Part shown: piece after piece, positions 42,932-55,966 of the stretch
How positions within the stretch are numbered: position 1 is the stretch's first letter
How the letters are laid out: each line of letters begins with the position of its first letter
Source of the DNA: Oscarella lobularis
Lineage: Eukaryota > Porifera > Homoscleromorpha > Homosclerophorida > Oscarellidae
Assembly (NCBI RefSeq): GCF_947507565.1
Contig: NC_089188.1
Location: 1,736,001 to 1,800,000 of the forward strand
Reading direction: 5' to 3'
Length of the DNA stretch: 64,000 nucleotides
Notes under the pieces: generated by a model
The model's input: the letters and a program-made list of their open reading frames with translations, nothing else
Databases searched by the model: none
Told to the model about the DNA's origin: nothing
Program-made: the position numbers and the translations under genes

Positions 42932-44883
42932 TCATTTTCGTTTTCCTTTCTTTTTCTTCTTCTTTCCGAGCAACTTTTTCTTCTTTTTCACTGACCCTAA
43001 TTTGACGATCTTTGCAAAGAGCTCGTGTTCAATGCAGTGCGTAACCGTAAGGCAAATGGGAGAAAGCGAAGCTAAGGCACAAAAAAAAGCCAGAGAGATA
43101 TGAGTAAGAAGAGTACACCGCTAGAGACAAATCTTTCCGACCTTCCTTCCTAGCTTCGAGCGCGGTCAATAGTTCCCTCGCAGCAGGCTCTCCTATGAGA
43201 TTTCCACAGAGATTAATCTCGCGAAGAATTGCGGAGGCTTCAATCCACCTAGGCCCAGACTGGTTACCACGACAGCTCACAGGTTCTCACACTCGCCCGT
43301 GCTAGCTCGCTTTGGTATGCTCTACTTAGCCAAGACTAACATTGTGACTGGTGAAGTCTATCATACTCCAGCAGGCTAGCCACTGTTTTAAGTAAACCGG
43401 CCATAACCTTAACTTTTTTTTACCTTCTCACTAAACGCATAGAGACGACTGGTGCGTACTTTCCTCCCTTGCCGTGAACGTCGATCCCATTGTCCTCCAC
43501 GTTCATGTACTTCAGAGGCGGCAACGGCGGCGACGGGACGAGGTATCCGTTCAAATCGCCGTAGTCCAATTTTCCCATGTCTTCTTTTTCTTCCATCAGC
43601 TTCGCCTGAAGGGGCCCGAGCGCCGCTCTCTCCTTCCGCTTCTCGGCCTCGCGTTCGGCGAACTCTTTTAGCTGTTCCCGTCGGTTTTTCTCGTGAATCG
43701 ATCGCGACTCAAGCGCTTCGATATATGGATTGATCAGCTGGATGAGTCCGTCGCACTGGAGACTATTTCCGCCCAGAGACAGCTCACTACAAAGGACGAA
43801 GAGTCGCTTAGAGTACACCTAGTACATCCCCAGCTTACCTTATCCCCGAAGTTAGTATGGCTTGTCCCAACTTCTCGCCCACAGCTGGCGTCAGACCGCA
43901 AAAATCCATGCTCAAATACTGGAGAACGTAATTGCCAGCGATACCGTCGCACATGACGAGGCAACCTTCGTCTCCGAACCTGATTATTAACCACAGTAGC
44001 GCAGACAGAAAAACAGCGTCCAAGGGGGTCCTACCTGTTGTGACTGACATTTAGACGAACTAAAGACCCCAAGCGTATGCTCCTTTTCCGCGAAGTAAAA
44101 CGCATAATTTCACAAAAAGCATCGCGTATTTTTCACTAACCGGATTATTCGTTTCAAACCGAAAGCAGTCAGCGACGTGCTGAGAAACGTCAGAAGCTCC
44201 AGATTCCGTCTACCCGCATCGGTTTCCATGCACAAAGCCTAAGCAGAAACGTACATCAAACAGGAAGTCATTTGCGGTCTAAATCTATAATGCCCTAATG
44301 AATTGTTGATTAGTCTACTTTTAGCCATATAAGGCACGGAAGTCCAGTGTAAATAGGCTGTAACAGTAGGTCAATGTTTGCATGAAGAGACTTACTAAAT
44401 TAGTCGCGTCCATGTCGGTGACGCGGACACCCCAAACGCACAGCTCCTTGACGTAATCGTAATAGATCTCCTGCACGGCTTTCAGCCAGTCTGCAAAGAC
44501 GACTGGAGGATAAACGGATTGGGAAAATCTTGAGGCCGGCTCGAGAGTAAACTAAAAAGCGATCGAGCCAGAATTTACTACGTACGCCTTCCCCTTTTCG
44601 CTGCTCGTCTCACTTTTGTAACTGCTTTGTCTTCTTCTGCCTTTTCCTTGCAATTGGCCATGATTTCCGCTACGGGTGTCGAATTTCTTTCCTTGCATAT
44701 ACGCACGTAGGCTTTGTGAAATTGTTGCGTTGCTTCGCCCGGCGATCGAATCTTTTTTGCGCCCAGAAGTGGCTTGGTTTTCTTTCCCTTCTTCTTTCCT
44801 TTGCCTTTTTTGCCTTTTTTGCCTTTTCCCTTCTTTCTGCCGGCGATCTTGCCGCCTTTAGCCTTTTTACGAATTGCTGGCAT
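42932..44883 (-). CDS. Leucine-rich repeat (RNI-like) protein with lysine-rich ends
   Basis: The start at 44883 gives MPAIRKKAKGGKIAGRKKGK, an extremely Lys/Gly-rich head. Later exons have LRR-type segments (LREINLCGNLIGEPAARELL at about 43.2 kb; LSLGGNSLQCDGLIQLINPY at about 43.8 kb; a block at about 44.0 kb ending VLQYLSMDFCGLTPAVGEKL) and a charged linker (EKNRREQLKEFAEREAEKR). A probable last exon (about 43,021-42,932) encodes LFAKIVKLG and a run of lysines. The pattern resembles ribonuclease-inhibitor-type LRR proteins, several of which are ciliary, but I cannot name the orthologue. The exact last splice is unsure. Confidence 0.6.
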
Positions 44884-45229
44884 GTTTAGGATGCGTCGGA
44901 ATTCACAGCGAAGAGCCGTGCATGACAATCGCGGGGTTTGTGTAGACCGTTGCCAAGGAAAAGGGGGCCCCGGCCAGAAGAATCAATACGTAAAGCAGAA
45001 ATCAAATCAAAGATACAACCCCCACTGGAACGACGCAGCTGGCAGACGCAACTCGCGGAGTAGATATGATAAAACCGCTTCTATACTCAAAAGATGCTAA
45101 GGGACTAAGCGCGCGCTAAGATACCGACATGGACACGCCTTCTCGCCGATCTTTGTCCGTCTTATTTGCCGCCGTTCCGCCTCCGATCGTCGCAAACATA
45201 TTCAACGGGTACACGTACGATAACACATT

Positions 45230-45776
45230 TCTCTCGATCGTCGAAGATACGTGATCGTACGACGCGAGAGATGGCGCCCGTCGTGCGAGACATTCGCACC
45301 CATAACACATTTCTCTCAATCGTCGAAGATACGTGATCGTACGACGCGAGAGATGGGCCCGTCGTGCGAGACATTCGCACCCTTAACACATTTCTCTCCA
45401 TCGTCAAAGATACGTGATCGTACGACGCGAGAGATCCGCCCGTCGTGCGAGACATTCGCACCCATAACACATTTCTCTCGATCGTCGAGGATACGTGATC
45501 GTACGACGCGAGAATCAGACACTTTCTGCCGCCTTTGCTCTGACTATCCTGCATCGAGACGTCGGCGACGAGGCCTGCGTCTTCGATGCGGGATGACCCA
45601 CTCCACTCGCGTGAGCACAGTGTGCGACGGACGATCCGGAGATGGGCCCGTCGTGCAAAACATTCGCACCCATAACACATTTCTCTCGATCGTCGAAGAT
45701 ACGTGATCGTACGACGCGAGAGATCCGCCCGTCGTGCGAGACATTCGCACCCATAACACATTTCTCTCGATCGACA
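45230..45776. repeat. About 82-base tandem repeats with hairpin GTGCGA-N5-TCGCAC
   Basis: Three consecutive units (about 45,236-45,490) and two more (about 45,640-45,776), separated by a 130-base diverged spacer. Each unit reads GATCGTCGAAGATACGTGAT, CGTACGACGCGAGAGAT, CGTCGTGCGAGACATTCGCA, CCCATAACACATTTCTCTC. The GTGCGAGACATTCGCAC part is a perfect 6-base stem with a 5-base loop. Open frames across it (MCYGCECLARRA-type peptides) shift frame from unit to unit, so it is not coding. The rest of the 44,884-46,429 intergenic region shows nothing else recognisable besides the CUL3 5' flank. Confidence 0.8.
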
Positions 45777-46429
45777 GACTCTCTTGCTGCGCGCGAGAAT
45801 CGTAGCGATTGCACGCGGACAGCCAGAGACGCCTGCACTCTTTCCACTGTCTATCGGTACGGATTCGGAGCAGCGTCAGTATTACCACTGATCAAGACTG
45901 CTCGCGATCGGTACTGATACTCGGGTCAAATCGGATATCATTAATCGGTATTTCCATTTCCAGAGAGTAGTACCCCCTTACTATATGCCAAAAAAACGGG
46001 GTTTTGTCCTTAATGACTTCGACGCTACGGCGTGTAGGTCACTCGCTCGATAATACAATTGCCATCTTCAAAATCGCGTTTTCTGCATAGCAACAGTACA
46101 TGGAAAAATTTTCGCCGCCCACCGGAAACGATTAATTTAATTACACCGCCGTTTTCGTCGAATAAACGAACCTCGATAGTCCCTTTTCAAAAAATTTTGG
46201 GAACGCCTACTATTGAGGAGCAAGTGTCTCCAAACCCGGTCCGTTGCTAGGCTCGCCTACGCAATATGTTATTGAGCGATATCGATAATGACGTCACTAA
46301 TGCCAACGCACGCTTAGGCAATCCGGGAGCGCGTTGGCGAGCAGAACCCAGCCGTTTCGATCGAAATAAAAGCGAAGATCGCCTAGAACACATCGCGAAA
46401 GCGACTGCTCGACATCGAAAGCAATCATA

Positions 46430-49400
46430 ATGTCGTCGTCGTTCGGAAAACCGAAGAAAGAACCGTCTAAAATGCGAATTCGAGCGCTGCCGGTGAGATC
46501 GCTTCCCCACGCGACGCCCCGCGAGGTCGTCGCGCCTAACCGACGCAATTTCGCAGCTGAATATGGACGAGAAGTTCATCAGCGACACGTGGAACCTTCT
46601 CAAAAGCGCGATACAGGAGATCCAGAAGAAAAACAACAGCGGACTCAGCTTCGAAGAGCTCTATAGGTAAAAAGCAGACGCGCGTTTTTTTTTCTTCGTC
46701 TCTCACACGACGGCATTGGCCACGTTCAGAAACGCCTACAACATGGTCCTCTTCAAGCAAGGACAGAAGCTCTACGATCGTTCCAAGCTTGTTGTTGAGG
46801 AACACTTGCAGGATAGGGTGGGCTTTCTCTTTTTTTTTTCATATGAAGGAAGGGGGCGTGTGAACGTGGACCCCCGTTGTCTAGGTTCGAAATACCGTGT
46901 TGGAGTCGCTCAATAATAATTTTTTGGAGACTCTCAACGCGGCGTGGAACGATCATCAGACGTCGATGGTCATGATTCGAGATATATTGATGTACATGGT
47001 GCGTGCGATGGATTGTTCTTTAATTAATATTCGAGATGGGTCGCGCGACTAGGATCGGGTTTTCGTTGCTCAAGCCAAATTGGTCAACGTCTACGACATG
47101 GGTCTCGCAACCTTTCGCGAATCGGTGCGTGTTCTTTCATGAGTACATTGGAATTCTTTTAATTGCGTAATGACAGGTGGTGCGGCACGGGCCTATTAGA
47201 GAACGTCTAACGGCGACTTTGCTCGATGCCGTGGCTAGGGAACGACGCGGGGAGGTGGCTGACAAGTAAAGAACTTAGATGCAATGGGTTGATCTTTGAC
47301 TGTTTTTTTTTGTTTTTTCTAGAGGCGCTGTTAAGACGGCCTGTCAGATGTTGATGATGTTGAGCGGAAATCCTGCTAATCCTAAGGAAGTCTATGAAGA
47401 GGAGTTTGAAAGGCCGTTTTTAGAAGAAACGGCCGAATTCTACAAGGTTTGGCCAATCTATTTGATGAGGATTCGTTTTTACGTTCTTTCGTTTGCCAGG
47501 TTGAAAGTCAGAATCTTTTGACAGAAAACAGTGCTTCAGTCTACATCCGAAAGGTACAGATCACTGCGACGGTGCCGCACGTCTCTCGAATGGGGAGTTT
47601 ACCTAGGTGGATGCACGAGTGAGAGAAGAGAGAGAAAGAGCCACGCATTACTTGGATCCTTCCACAGACGGTCCAGTAACTAAAGTACGTCGTCAAATTA
47701 AAAACGAAAGGGGGGCTCTATAAGGACGCTCCTTTTTCGATAGGTTTTAGAAAAGGAGCTGATCAGTGCTCACATGCGTACAATCGTAGAGGTACTACCC
47801 GCGTGTTCTTACCCGAGTTTGCGACTCTCTTATGTTCCTACGCCGCGAAGATGGAAAACTCCGGTGTCGTTTTCATGCTGAAGAACGAACGCATCAGCGA
47901 TTTATCCTGCATGTTTAAACTGTTCGGTCGCGTCGAGAGTGGTCACCAAGTGATGGTCGGCTGCATGAGCAAGCACCTACGAGAACTCGGCACAGCGCTG
48001 GTGAAGGAGGACGAAGGCGAAGCGTCGTCGGGAGGAAAGAATGCTATCACTTTCGTGCAGGTAGTAGACAGGTATAGGTTCTAACGAATAGCTGCTGCAC
48101 TGCGTTTATTGTGTTAGAGTTTATTGGATTTGAGAGAGCAATATGGGAGATTTCTCTCTGAGGCCTTTCAGTCGGACAAGCTGTTTGCGCGTACCGTTGG
48201 TTCGGTGAGTCGATTATCTACCGGTCGGCGAGATATATTGATGGGGTGGAATTTGTAGGATTTTGAATATTTCATCAATATAAATTTGAAGTCGCCGGAG
48301 TACTTGTCTTTGTTTGTGGATGACAAGCTGAAGAAGGGGACCAAGGGGGTAAGAAGAAGAAGAAGCGATTTGATTGGTACCGTTTGACGTCACTGATTGC
48401 AATTCAGATGACAGAACAGGAGATTGAAAATGTGCTCGACAGATGCATGATTCTTTTCAGGTACCTTCAGGAAAAAGTAAGAAGAGAAGATAGGATAGGA
48501 CGCTAGGCAGAACCAGCCTTTGCTCTAGGACGTATTTGAACGATACTACAAGCAGCACTTGGCCAAGAGACTTCTTTTCAACAAAAGCGCTTCCGACGAC
48601 ACCGAGAAGAATATGATATCGAAACTGAAAGTGAGAAAAAGTTCATTCTTGAGTTTTCTTCTTCAGACGGCCTGTCGTAGACGGAATGCGGATGTCAATT
48701 CACGACGAAATTGGAGGGCATGTTCAAAGACATGGTCCTTTCGAATTCGACAATGGACGAGTTTCGAAGTCATCTACAAAAAACCGGGGTCAGTACAAGC
48801 GTATAGAGAACTTTGCGCGTCATGCGAGAGCACTTCGTTCAGAACAATCTGGGCGGCGTCGATCTCAGCGTTCGCGTATTGACGACGGGTTGCTGGCCCG
48901 TTCACGCGCCGCCCGTCAACTGCAACATCCCAACGCAAGCTTTGCGTGCTTTTGAGAGCTTCAAGCGGTAGTTGATTTCTTTTTTTGCCTATGTCGTGTG
49001 TTTTTTTGACGAGTCACTAGGTTCTACATCAATGCTCACACTGGACGACAACTTACTTTGCAGTCACACATGGTAGCTATTCGCTCGCGAAGCGGGCGAG
49101 AGAAATAAAACGTTTTTTTTTTCTTCTTGTGTGCCATAGGGATTTGCTGATCTGCATGCTCAATTCTATCCTTCTTCTGTTAGAGAACCGGTAAGAATGG
49201 CCAAGAGTTTGCCTTTGTCTAGGAATAGAATTCGCAGGCCAACGAGGGCGCGTCGGCTGGATCGTCAGGCATCAAGAAACACATTCTTCAAGTGACGTCT
49301 TTTCAAATGTGCGTACTCATGTTGTTCAATAAGCGAGACGCGTGGAGTTTTGAGGTAACGGGCCTATCGCTCGACTGACTTGTGATGGAGTCACTTTCGC

Positions 49401-50171
49401 TGCGTAGGAACTTCAACAGGAGACGATGATTCCCGAACGGGATCTCACTCGATCGCTTCAGTCATTGGCGTGCGGTAAAGCATCTCAAAGAATTCTAGTG
49501 AAAGAGCCCAAGTCGAGGGAAATAGGTACTGCGTGCGCGTTTTTTTTTCACTCTGGTATCTTCCTAAGAAGCGGTATCGTCGTAGTTCGGACTCACGTTT
49601 TCCAAGTCAATGATGAATTTCAGTCGAAGTTATATAGAGTTAAAATTCAAGCGGGTGTGCCAGTAGATATTTGTGCGCGCGATTTTGTCTGTATATATAT
49701 GCGTCTTCTCTTTTTTAGTCGCTGTTAGAGGAGAATCTGAACCCGAGAGGAAAGAAACGCGGCAAAAAGTGGATGAAGACAGGAAGCATGAATATCCTCT
49801 TCATCATTTTTCCATACCTGATGATTATTATTTATTATTTTCTTGACTGCTTTTATAAGATCGAGGCGTGCATCGTGAGAATAATGAAAGCTCGTAAGCA
49901 GGCTCAGCACAATGACCTGATTACCCAGGTAAAGAAAACGAGCTATAGCCTAATGCAAAACTACTTTTTTTTCATTTGCAGTGCATTCAGCAACTGAAGG
50001 CTCGCTTTTTGCCTAATCCTGTTGTTATAAAAAAGCGAATTGAGTCTCTCATTGAGCGAGAGTACCTAGCTCGTAGTCAAGAAGACAGGTATTGTTTTTT
50101 CGTCACGTTGCTTTCCTCTTCTAAAGGACGGCTTCTTCTTGCGTAGGAAAATTTACACTTACGTTGCGTGA
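46430..50171 (+). CDS. CUL3: Cullin-3
   Basis: Scaffold of BTB-adaptor ubiquitin ligases. Exon 1 (from 46430) gives [20 protein letters not shown], matching the CUL3-specific KMRIRAFP start, then joins [19 protein letters not shown]. Further markers: [71 protein letters not shown]-type segment [94 protein letters not shown], the neddylation helix IVRIMKARK, and the C-terminus [12 protein letters not shown]. The gene looks complete, with about 20 short exons. One intron, 49792-49858, looks minor-class. Confidence 0.95.
49792..49858 (+). other. Probable U12-type (AT-AA) intron in CUL3
   Basis: No GT donor can join DEDRKHE to [10 protein letters not shown] in frame. The sequence at the joint is CATGA|ATATCCTCT, close to the U12 donor consensus ATATCCTT, and TTTTCTTGACT lies 12-20 bases before the acceptor, close to the U12 branch consensus TTCCTTAAC. 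Frame requires the intron to end at TATAA, giving AT-AA termini; ending at TAAG would frameshift. Confidence 0.65.
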
Positions 50172-50449
50172 TAGGAAGATTTAGCAGTTTGACTTAACTA
50201 AGTAGACATATTGTTTAATTACGCTGCTTGGGAATGGACTCTGATACAATACGTTGCTTAGTCTTCAGCGTTGACTAATTATGCAGGAGTGTAACACAAA
50301 TGGAAGCAATTTAATTCAGTCAACGTCTCATCTATTCTAGGGAGATTAATCAATTAATAGTGAAAACACTACTCAAAATTCAATTTGGTTCTGAGACGTC
50401 ATGGTTCATCTTAGCGTGCGAGGCTGAACACAACTAGAACTGTAAAACA

Positions 50450-52199
50450 ATGGTGAGCGGGTGGAGGACAATACCACAAGGCGGAAAGGTGAATTTAGAA
50501 ACGATCGATCGTAGACGCACAGACTCTCTGCACGGTACTGTAGGCGTTCGTCATCAACCGAATGGGTGTGGCGAGACTCGTCGAAGGACCACAGCAGGTC
50601 TTTACAGCAAAACGCGGCCGATTTTGATCACACATGCACGTTGTAATAGATTTTCTTGTGGCGAGCAAAAGAGTTTCGTATCCTGGATCGCTTCGCAGCA
50701 TGGCAGACCGAATATCTACGTATTTCCTACAAAAACGGACTGATCGAACACAGGCCAGGGTAAGCAGAGGCCCAACTACGTTTTGTAGCTCGTTCCTTTG
50801 GTTGTGCGAGTTCGCCTGTCGACTGCCGTCTCTTTTTTGACAGGCCCTGCGTGGAATTTCTTCACCCCCTTGAAATTGTTTCAATCGAAGTCAAACCAGC
50901 CGTTGTTCTGGATGCCAACGAGGTGCTCGTCGTCTACAGGAAAGTTGAATCGGGCAAGGTCGAACGACGTCTCCAGCATGGGCCCACCCAGTTTGTTCCA
51001 TCCGCAGAAGACTGGTACAGTACAGTACCATAGAATAGATCAGTGTGGGGATCTGACTTGTGGTTTTGCAGGGTGCACGAATTTTCGTGGCACGGCACCG
51101 ATCCGGCCAATAAAACGCGACTCATACCTAATACGTGGAAATTCACGAAACTCAAAGTTGTGCCGGATCAGTTCTACTACAACGTGAGTGCATGAATTTT
51201 GTACATCCTATTTTCTTCTAAGAAAGGGATGGACTTCAGGTTGATGAAGTGAGAACGCTGGATGACGCTCTAGTAAAAGTCAAGTTGATGCTTTTCTATG
51301 AGATAAATAGCATTGATTTAATGGTCAGTCATCTAAGGCGTTTAGTTGAAGATGTATGAGTTGTTGTTGTATGTGTAGCTTCAGCAAACTAGAGATCCAA
51401 TAGCGGACATGGCAAAGTAAGGCTATAGTTCTGAACGTGAATTTATGTAATTTAAATTTTGTAGCGGATTGACTGCTGATGTCGTTGCTTTTGCATCACA
51501 GCTTACGTGAGCGAAACAGAGACAAGCTTGACGTCTTTTGACCTGCGATTTAGCTACGAAGAGTTCTTGGAAAAGACGGGGCAGCTGAATGTATTGGATT
51601 CGTATCCGCAGTTGCTAGCACGGGCTAAGAGCATTGGATATCACATCAACAAGGTCGTCTATAGGGGCTACCAGGCACCGCAACAGCTGCAGGTATTCTT
51701 TTCCAATTGTCACAGTCTGGTTCCAGAAACAATTTTAGCAAATGCACGATGATGCGAATAGAACAAGAACGCAATTAAGGCTTTCAGTATATAACTTGTA
51801 GGCAACTCTAATTATGTCAAGTGAAATTTTGCTGGGTATTTAGGTTGAGCAAGAGGAGCAGCAACAGGATGTGACTGATATGAAATTGGGAGCCGAGCTC
51901 CAGTCGATGAAGATGGGTGAGTTAAATAAATGTGCTCTTCTGGAACTGACTTTGCCAATGCGCAGAGCACGAGCTGAAAATTCAACAAGTTGAGCATAGT
52001 CGAACATTGGATCTGTAAATTACACGTATATCCTGATTTGCCTATGTTTGGAGCTGATTTTCTTAGCGACGAGGTAAACCACGAGATAGCTCTCGAAGAT
52101 CGAAAACGGGAAGAAAAGATGAAGCAGATGGTTGCTGAAAAGAATTTGCAACTCCAAGTTAGTTCAACGTTGAGGAGGTCTAGTACTGTCTATAGGTAG
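50450..52199 (+). CDS. Band-7/SPFH or vault-shoulder-like protein, unknown role
   Basis: Exon 1 50450-50488 (MVSGWRTIPQGGK) joins 50544-50597 (AFVINRMGVARLVEGPQQ), then 50650-50759 and 50844 onward, all in phase. The middle part, LEIVSIEVKPAVVLDANEV, YYNVDEVRTLDDALVKVKLM, LFYEINSIDLMLQQTRDPIA and VVAFASQLTY, has the character of an SPFH/band-7 domain as in flotillins and the major vault protein shoulder. A helical, charged tail follows (QLNVLDSYPQLLARAKSIGY; VEQEEQQQ; EHELKIQQVEHS; EDRKREEKMKQMVAEKN), suggesting oligomerisation. No signal peptide or clear membrane segment is seen. The assignment to the superfamily is by eye. Confidence 0.6.
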
Positions 52200-53473
52200 A
52201 AGGACGTAGAAAAACGTTAGAATTGCCAGTAGCCATCTATATCCTTTTGTTGAATAACACTACCCCTCCTCACCAAATTTTTTGTCTCGGTACCTGAGTA
52301 CCGAGACATAGTTTTCGGGATGTAAAAAATTACTAACGGGCATACCGGAAAAGTGGTACAGGAGAGAACAGTTGGCCAGTCCCTTGTAATTTCACTGTAA
52401 TTTATTACACTAGAGAACAGTTGGCCAGTCCCTTGTAATTTTTCTGTGATTTATTACAGGAGAGAACAGCTGGCCAGTCCCTTGTAATTTTCCTGTAATT
52501 TATTACAAGAAAGAACAGTTGGCCAGTCCCTTGTAATTTCACTGTAATTTATTACAGGAGAGAACAGATGGCCAGTCCCTTGTAATTTTTCTGTAATTTA
52601 ATACAGGAAAGAACAGTTGGCCAGTCCCTTGTAATTTCACTGTAATTTATTATACTAGAGAACAGCAGGCCAGTCCCTTGTAATTTTCCTGTAATTTATT
52701 ACAAGAAAGAACAGTTGGCCAGTCCCTTGTAATTTCACTGTAATTTATTACAGGAGAGAACAGATGGCCAGTCCCTTGTAATTTTTCTGTAATTTAATAC
52801 AGGAGAGAACAGTTGGCCAGTCCCTTGTAATTTTCCTGTAATTTATTACAGGAAAGAACAATTGGCCAGTCCCTTGTAATTTTTTTGTAATTTATTATAG
52901 AAGAGAACAGTTGGCCAGTCCCTTGTAATTTCACTGTAATTTATTACAGGAGAGAACAGTTGGCCAGTCCCTTGTAATTTTCCTGTAATTTATTACAGGA
53001 AACAACAGTTGGCCAGTCCCTTGTAATTTCACTGTAATTTATTACAGGAAAGAACAGTTGGCCAGTTCCTTGTTATTTCACTGTAATTTATTACAGGAGA
53101 GAACAGTTGGCCAGTCTCTTGTAATTTCACTGTAATTTATTACACTAAAGAACAGTTGGCCAGTCCCTTGTAATTTCACTGTAATTTATTACAGGAAAGA
53201 ACAGTTGGCCAGTCCTTTGTAATTTTTCTGTAATTTATTACAGGAGAGAACAGTCTGCCAATCCCTTGTATTTTCCTGTAATTTATTACAGGAGAGAACA
53301 GTTGGCCAGTCCCTTGTTATTTCACTGTAATTTATTACACTAGAGAACAGTTGGCCAGTCCCTTGTAATTTCACTGTAATTTATTACAGGAAAAAACAGT
53401 TGACCAGTCCCTTGTAATTTCATGTAATTTATTACAGGAGAGAACAGTTGGCCAGTCCCTTGTAATTTTTCTG

Positions 53474-55084
53474 TTATATATACCGCAGGCGGCATATATA
53501 TACCGGCATACGGCATACGTACTCTGCCGGCAGGCGGCATATATATACCGGCAGGCGGCATATATATACCGGCAGGCGGCATATATATACCGGCAGGCGG
53601 CATATATATACCGGCAGGCGGCATATATGTACAGGAAGTCGGCATACGTACTTCGCCGGCAGGCGGCATAAGTACTTCGCCGGCAGGCGGCATAAGTACT
53701 TCGCCGGCAGGCGGCATATATATTTCGGCAGGCGGCATACGTACTTCGCCGGCAGGCGGCATATATATACCGGCAGGCGGCATATATATACCGGCAGGCG
53801 GCATACGTACTCCTCTGGCAGGCGGCATATATATACCGGCAGGCGGCATATATGTACCGGCAGGCGGCATATATATACCGGCAGGCGGCGGCATACGTAC
53901 TTCGCCGGCAGGCGGCATATATATACCGGCAGGCGGCATACGTACTTCGCCGGCAGGCGGCATATATGTATCGGCAGTCGGCATATATATACCGACATGC
54001 GGCATATATATACCGGCAAGCGGCATACGTACTCCGCCGGCAGTCGGCATATATATACCGGCAAGCGGCATACGTACTCCGCCGGCAGGCGGCATATATA
54101 TACCGGCAGGCGGCATATATATACCGGCAAGCGGCATACGTACTCCGCAGGCAGTCGGCATATATATACCGACATGCGGCATACGTGCTCCGCCGGCAGC
54201 TGGCATATATATACCTGTAGGCGGCATACGTACTCCGCCGGCAGGCGGCATATATATACCGGCAGGCGGCTGCATACGTACTTCGCCGGCAGGCGGCATA
54301 TATATATACCGGCAGACGGCATACGTACTCCGCCGGCAGTCGGCATATATATATGGGCAGGCGGCATACGTACTCCGCCGGCAAGCGGGATATATATACC
54401 GGCAGGCGGCATACGTACTCCGCCGGCAGGCGGCATATATATACCGGCAGGCGGCATACGTACCTCGGCGGCATACGTACTTCGCCGGTAGGCGGCATAT
54501 ATATACCGACAGGCGGCATACGTACTCCTCTGGCAGGCGGCATATATATACCGGCAGGCGGCATATATGTACCGGCAGTCGGCATATATATACCTGCAGG
54601 CGGCATATATATACCGGCAGGCGGCATACGTACTCCTCTGGCAGGCGGTATATATATACCGGCAGTCGGCATATATATACTGGCAGGCGGCATACGTACT
54701 TCGCCGGCAGGCGGCATATGTATACTGGCAGGCGGCATACGTACTCCGCCGGCAGGCGGCATATATATACCGGCAGGCGGCATACGTACTCCGCCGGCAA
54801 GCGGCATATATATACCGGCAGACGGCATACGTGCTCCGCCGGCAGTCGGCATATATATACCGGCAGACGGCATACGTGCTCCGCCGGCAGTCGGCATATA
54901 TATACTGGCAGGCGGCATACGTACTTCGCCGGCAGGCGGCATATATATACCGGCAGGCGGCATACGTACTCCGCCGGCAGGCGGCATATATATACCGGCA
55001 GGCGGCATACGTACTCCGCCGGCAGGCGGCATATATATACCGGCAGGCGGCATACGTACTCCGCCGGCAAGCGGCATATATATA
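53474..55084. repeat. B satellite block 1 (21/24-base units)
   Basis: Alternating 21-base GGCATATATATACCGGCAGG-type and 24-base GGCATACGTACTCCGCCGGC-type units. The composite lacks TAA, TAG and TGA on either strand, so all six frames stay open; the longest open frame here is 644 codons (IYMPPAGGVRMPPAG / ICRLPAEYVCRLPV). It is the longest and most varied B block. No start context, splice structure or family resemblance supports a protein. Confidence 0.9.
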
Positions 55085-55966
55085 TTTTTCTGTAATTTAT
55101 TACAGGAGAGCAGTTGGCCAGTCCCTTGTAATTTTCCTGTAATTTATTACAGGAAAGAACAGTTCGCCAGGCCCTTGTAATTTTTCGGTAATTTATTACA
55201 AGAAAGAACAATTGGCCAGTCCGTTGTAATTTGACTGTAAGAAAGAACAGTTGGCCAGTCTCTTGTAATTTCACTGTAATTTATTACAGGAGAGAACAGT
55301 TGGCCAGTCCCTTGTAATTTTCCTGTAATTTATTACAGGAGAGAACAGATGGCCAGTCCCTTTTAATTTCACTGTAATTTATTACACTAGTGAACAGTTG
55401 GCCAGTCTCTTGTAATTTTTCTTTAATTTACTACAGGAAAGAACAGTTGGCCAGTCTCTTGTAAATTTTCTTTAATTTACTACAGGAAAGAACAGTTGGC
55501 CAGTCCCTTGTAATTTTTCTTTAATTTACTACAGGAAAGAACAGTTGGCCAGTCCCTTGTAATTTTTCTTTAATTTACTACAGGAAAGAACAGTTGGCCA
55601 GTCCCTTGTAATTTTTCTGTAATTTACTACAGGAAAGAACAATTGGCCAGTTCGTTGTTATTTGACTGTAATTTATTACAGGAAAGAACAGTTGGCCAGT
55701 TCCTTGTAATTTCACTGTAATTTATTACAGGAGAGAACAGTTGGCCAGTCCCTTGTAATTTTTCTGTAATTTATTACAGGAGAGAACAGTTGGCCAGTCC
55801 CTTGTAATTTCACTGTAATTTATTACACTAGAGAACAGTTGGCCAGTCCCTTGTAATTTCACTGTAATTTATTACAGGAAAAAACAGTTGACCAGTCCCT
55901 TGTAATTTCATGTAATTTATTACAGGAGAGAACAGTTGGCCAGTCCCTTGTAATTTTTCTGTTATA

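Noticed and set aside
45116-45888. Repeated Cys-rich frames on the minus strand (MCYGCECLARRA)
   Set aside because: The unit is not a multiple of three, so the peptide changes frame between units; no splice signals support it.
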